From an uncultured Ideonella sp. (GTDB lineage: Bacteria; Pseudomonadota; Gammaproteobacteria; Burkholderiales; Burkholderiaceae): 7,771 nt of DNA. The position numbers and the translations under genes were made by a program. The notes under the pieces were generated by a model. The model saw nothing but the letters and a program-made list of their open reading frames with translations. It was not told the DNA's origin and did no database searches. The stretch lies in NCBI GenBank assembly GCA_946479475.1, contig CAMLGG010000251.1, forward strand, positions 1 through 7,771, given 5' to 3'. Each line of letters begins with the position of its first letter. Position 1 is the stretch's first letter. Shown piece by piece: positions 5,275 to 7,771 of the stretch.

Positions 5275-7755
5275 GTGAACCCGCCGAAGCGCGTGCAGTG
5301 GATCATCGCGGCCTTCGTCGGCGTCTTCGTCGCCACGGTGCTGGCCGCCGCGATCGCGCTGGTCAACAGCTCGGAGCGCGAGGCCCTGGACGAAGCCCGG
5401 CAGCGCGCCGAGCACTTCATCGCCAGCGCCGAGGCCTCGCTCAACCGCACGCTGCTGGGCATAGACGTGATGCTGGCCGGCACCGACCACCTGCTCAAGC
5501 CGCACCAGCTGGCCAACGGGTCCTACGACGTGGCCGGCCTGCAGGCGCAGCTGCGCACGACGATCAGCCAGAACCTGCTGGTACGCGACCTGGTGCTGCT
5601 GCGCCCCGATGGCAGCGTGCTGGCCGCGGCCCAGCCCGACAGCGCGCGCCTGGGCCTGCCCTTGCCGCCCGGCTTCGTCGGCGACGCGATGGCCCTGCCC
5701 TCGCCGCAGCTGGTGATCAGCCCGCCGCTGGTCAACTTCGTCACCGCCGAGCGCATGGTGTACTTCGCGCGGCCGGTCGAGCTCGGTGGCGGCGTGCGCC
5801 TGCTGGCGGTGGCCGAGGTGCCGGCTGCGTTGGTCGCGAGCCTGCTCTCGCAAGCGGCGGACATCGACGGCATGGTGGCCACGCTGGAGCGCGACGACGG
5901 CTTGCGGCTGGTCCGCGCCCCGCCGCACGCCGCGCGGCCCGGCCAGCGCCTGCCGCAGCCCCTGGGCGACGAAACGCCGAGCGGACATGCCCAGCGCGCG
6001 CCGGCCCGCATCGGCGGGGCGCCGGCCCTCGTCGCGGTTCGGCCGGTGCTGTACCGCCCCTTGCTGGTCGCGGCGTCCATCCCCATCGAGGCGGCGCTGG
6101 CCGACGTGCACGAGCAGCGCCGCTTCGTCGTCGCCGCCGCCCTGCTCTTCGGCCTGATGGTCATCGGCGCCGGCGCCTTCGCGCACTGGCACCTCGGCCA
6201 CCTCGCCCAGGCCCGCGCCGAGCTCGACCGCAGCAAGACGATGCTGGACCACGCGCTCGCCTCGATGGCCGACGGCATGCTGCTGTGCGACGCGAGCGAC
6301 AGGGTGGTCGTCTGGAACCCGCGCTTCCTCGAGATCTACCCCTGGCTGCGGGACGTGATCGGGCCGGGCGTGCCATTCGAGCGCCTGGTGCTGGTGAGCG
6401 TCAATGCCTTCCTGCCGGACGCCGCGCCCGAAGACCAGCAGGGCTGGGTGCAGCGGCGCATGTCCATCCACCGCACCGAGGACGGGCGCCACGAGCAGAC
6501 GCTGCCCGACGGCCGCGTCATCCACGCCATCGAGCGTCACACGCCGGACGGCGGCGTCATCACCGTCTACCACGACGTCACGGCCACCGAGCGGGCGCTC
6601 GAGGGCGCGAAGGCCGAAGCCGAGGCGGCAAACAAGGCCAAGTCGCGCTTTCTCGCCTCGATGAGCCACGAGATCCGCACGCCGCTGAACGCGGTGCTGG
6701 GCATGAACGGCCTGATGCTCACCACCGCGCTGACGCCGGAGCAGCGGCGCTACGCCGAGCTGATCCGCAGCTCGGGCCAGACCCTGCTGACCCTTAACAA
6801 CGACATCCTCGACCTCACCAAGTCCGAGGCGGGCCGGATGGAGCTGGAGATCGTCGAGTTCGACCCGGTGGCGACCGTCAACGAGGTCGTCTCGCTGCTC
6901 GCGGTGCGCGCCGAGGCCAAGGGCCTGGCCCTGCAGATGAGCGCCGCGCCCGGCGTGCCGCAACAGCTGCGCGGCGACCCGAGCCGCCTGCGCCAGGTGC
7001 TGTTCAACCTCATCGGCAATGCCCTGAAGTTCACCAGCGAGGGCCGGGTCGACGTGGAGCTCACCCACCGGCCGCTGCCCGGGCGGCGGGTGGAGCTGAT
7101 GATCGCCGTCACCGACACCGGCATCGGCATCGACGCCCAGACGCTGCCTCGGCTGTTCCGCCACTTCAGCCAAGGCGATTCCAGCACCGCGCGCAGGCAC
7201 GGCGGCAGCGGGCTCGGCCTGGCGATCAGCCAGGAGATCGTCGAGCTGATGGGCGGGCGCATCGAGGTGCAGAGCACCCCCGGCGTGGGCAGCACCTTCA
7301 GCGTCAGCCTGCCGCTGGAGGTGCTGCAGCCCGCGGCGGAACCGGCTGCCGCCGATGCAGCGCCGGCCGCCGAAGCAGCAGCCTCGCAGCCCGCCCGTCG
7401 CATCCTGGTGGCCGAGGACAACGGCGTGAACCAGATCCTCATCAAGGCGATGCTCGACCACCTCGGCCACTACAGCGACGTCGTCGCCGACGGCTTCGAG
7501 GCGGTGCGCCAGGTGCAGGCGGCCAGCTACGACCTGGTGCTGATGGACATCCAGATGCCGGGCATGGACGGCGTGGCCGCGACCCGCGCCATCCGCACCC
7601 TGGCGAGCTCGGTGTCGCACATCCCCATCGTGGCCATGACGGCCAACGCGATGGTCGAGGAGCGGGCCGCCTACCTCGCCGCCGGCATGAACGACCACGT
7701 GGCCAAGCCGCTGGACCTGGGCCGCCTCGCCGCGGTCATCTCACGCGTCAGTTAG
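5275..7755 (+). CDS. Hybrid sensor histidine kinase (periplasmic sensor, PAS, HisKA, HATPase, receiver)
   Basis: The 826-residue inner-membrane kinase has TM1 at about 10-30, a periplasmic region at 31-283 and TM2 at 284-304. The periplasmic part looks Cache-like (VRDLVLLRPDGSVLA at 103-117; MVYFARPVE at 161-169). A PAS domain (about 322-436; LASMADGMLLCDASDRVVVWNPRF) and a helical linker follow. HisKA has the phospho-accepting H465 in MSHEIRTP. The ATPase domain has the N box around N578/N582, G1 DTGIGI (614-619), F box LFRHFSQGD (627-635) and G2 GGSGLGLAI (643-651). After an Ala/Pro linker (684-706) the receiver shows ED (714-715), D758 in LMDIQMPGMDG as phospho-acceptor, T789 and K811. All catalytic residues are present. 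There is no HPt or DNA-binding domain, so an external phosphotransfer partner is needed. The GTG start at 5275 has AAGGTGG upstream and lies 16 bp after the binding-protein gene, indicating one transcript. Confidence 0.97.
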   Translation: MNPPKRVQWIIAAFVGVFVATVLAAAIALVNSSEREALDEARQRAEHFIASAEASLNRTLLGIDVMLAGTDHLLKPHQLANGSYDVAGLQAQLRTTISQNLLVRDLVLLRPDGSVLAAAQPDSARLGLPLPPGFVGDAMALPSPQLVISPPLVNFVTAERMVYFARPVELGGGVRLLAVAEVPAALVASLLSQAADIDGMVATLERDDGLRLVRAPPHAARPGQRLPQPLGDETPSGHAQRAPARIGGAPALVAVRPVLYRPLLVAASIPIEAALADVHEQRRFVVAAALLFGLMVIGAGAFAHWHLGHLAQARAELDRSKTMLDHALASMADGMLLCDASDRVVVWNPRFLEIYPWLRDVIGPGVPFERLVLVSVNAFLPDAAPEDQQGWVQRRMSIHRTEDGRHEQTLPDGRVIHAIERHTPDGGVITVYHDVTATERALEGAKAEAEAANKAKSRFLASMSHEIRTPLNAVLGMNGLMLTTALTPEQRRYAELIRSSGQTLLTLNNDILDLTKSEAGRMELEIVEFDPVATVNEVVSLLAVRAEAKGLALQMSAAPGVPQQLRGDPSRLRQVLFNLIGNALKFTSEGRVDVELTHRPLPGRRVELMIAVTDTGIGIDAQTLPRLFRHFSQGDSSTARRHGGSGLGLAISQEIVELMGGRIEVQSTPGVGSTFSVSLPLEVLQPAAEPAAADAAPAAEAAASQPARRILVAEDNGVNQILIKAMLDHLGHYSDVVADGFEAVRQVQAASYDLVLMDIQMPGMDGVAATRAIRTLASSVSHIPIVAMTANAMVEERAAYLAAGMNDHVAKPLDLGRLAAVISRVS

Positions 7756-7771
7756 GGCCCCCCGGGCCCTA
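7753..7771 (+). terminator. Perfect 8-bp hairpin over the kinase stop codon
   Basis: TAGGGCCC-CCC-GGGCCCTA pairs perfectly with a 3-nt loop and begins with the TAG stop itself. It is well placed for an intrinsic terminator of the sensor operon, but the window ends at its last base, so a following T-tract cannot be judged. Confidence 0.4.

Noticed and set aside
5233..7698. An open minus-strand frame of 821 codons opposite the kinase gene
   Set aside because: It is antisense to a kinase with every catalytic motif intact; its predicted product is rich in His, Gln, Arg, Val and Asp with no recognisable domain.

Overview
The window is high-GC DNA (roughly 70% by eye) with strong G/C preference at third codon positions. 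Its gene content (RTX protein, NnrU-type membrane protein, MaoC hydratase, DctP-type TRAP binding protein, PAS-containing hybrid histidine kinase) suits a betaproteobacterium of the order Burkholderiales. That placement is inference from gene families and composition, since no rRNA or other marker gene is present. There is no tRNA, rRNA, CRISPR array, insertion sequence or prophage signal. No gap between genes exceeds about 205 bases.

Layout. (1) 1-1084, minus: the N-terminal 361 codons of an RTX (Ca2+-binding nonapeptide repeat) protein, running off the left edge. (2) 1085-1213: a leader whose hairpin would bury the Shine-Dalgarno of the RTX gene, plus two 16-bp palindromic repeats 24 bp apart. 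(3) 1214-2434, minus: a complete secreted glycerophosphodiester phosphodiesterase carrying an embedded EF-hand/dockerin-like calcium loop. (4) 2435-2638: a divergent regulatory region. On the phosphodiesterase side it holds a convincing Pho box with a correctly spaced -10 element; on the other side, a 13-bp palindrome. (5) 2639-2911, plus: an unrecognised 90-residue protein. (6) 2930-3493, minus: an NnrU-family membrane protein, convergent with the small gene and divergent from (7) 3557-4006, plus: a MaoC-like hydratase. (8) 4116-5258 and 5275-7755, plus: a TRAP-type periplasmic binding protein and a hybrid histidine kinase, 16 bp apart and almost certainly one operon. The last 19 bases form a perfect hairpin over the kinase stop codon.

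How the parts work together. The phosphodiesterase looks like a phosphate-scavenging enzyme switched on by PhoB under phosphate limitation. The binding protein and kinase look like a ligand-sensing pair (compare TorT/TorS or LuxP/LuxQ): the binding protein captures a small, probably carboxylated, compound in the periplasm and the kinase reports it. No TRAP permease genes are nearby. The kinase ends in a receiver domain without a DNA-binding output, so its phosphotransfer and regulator partners must lie elsewhere, perhaps just beyond the right edge. The NnrU and MaoC genes share only 63 bp between their start codons and show no obvious functional tie to the rest. I saw nothing that amounts to a wholly new system. 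The most informative signals are the Pho promoter, the Shine-Dalgarno-sequestering leader and the binding-protein/kinase pair.
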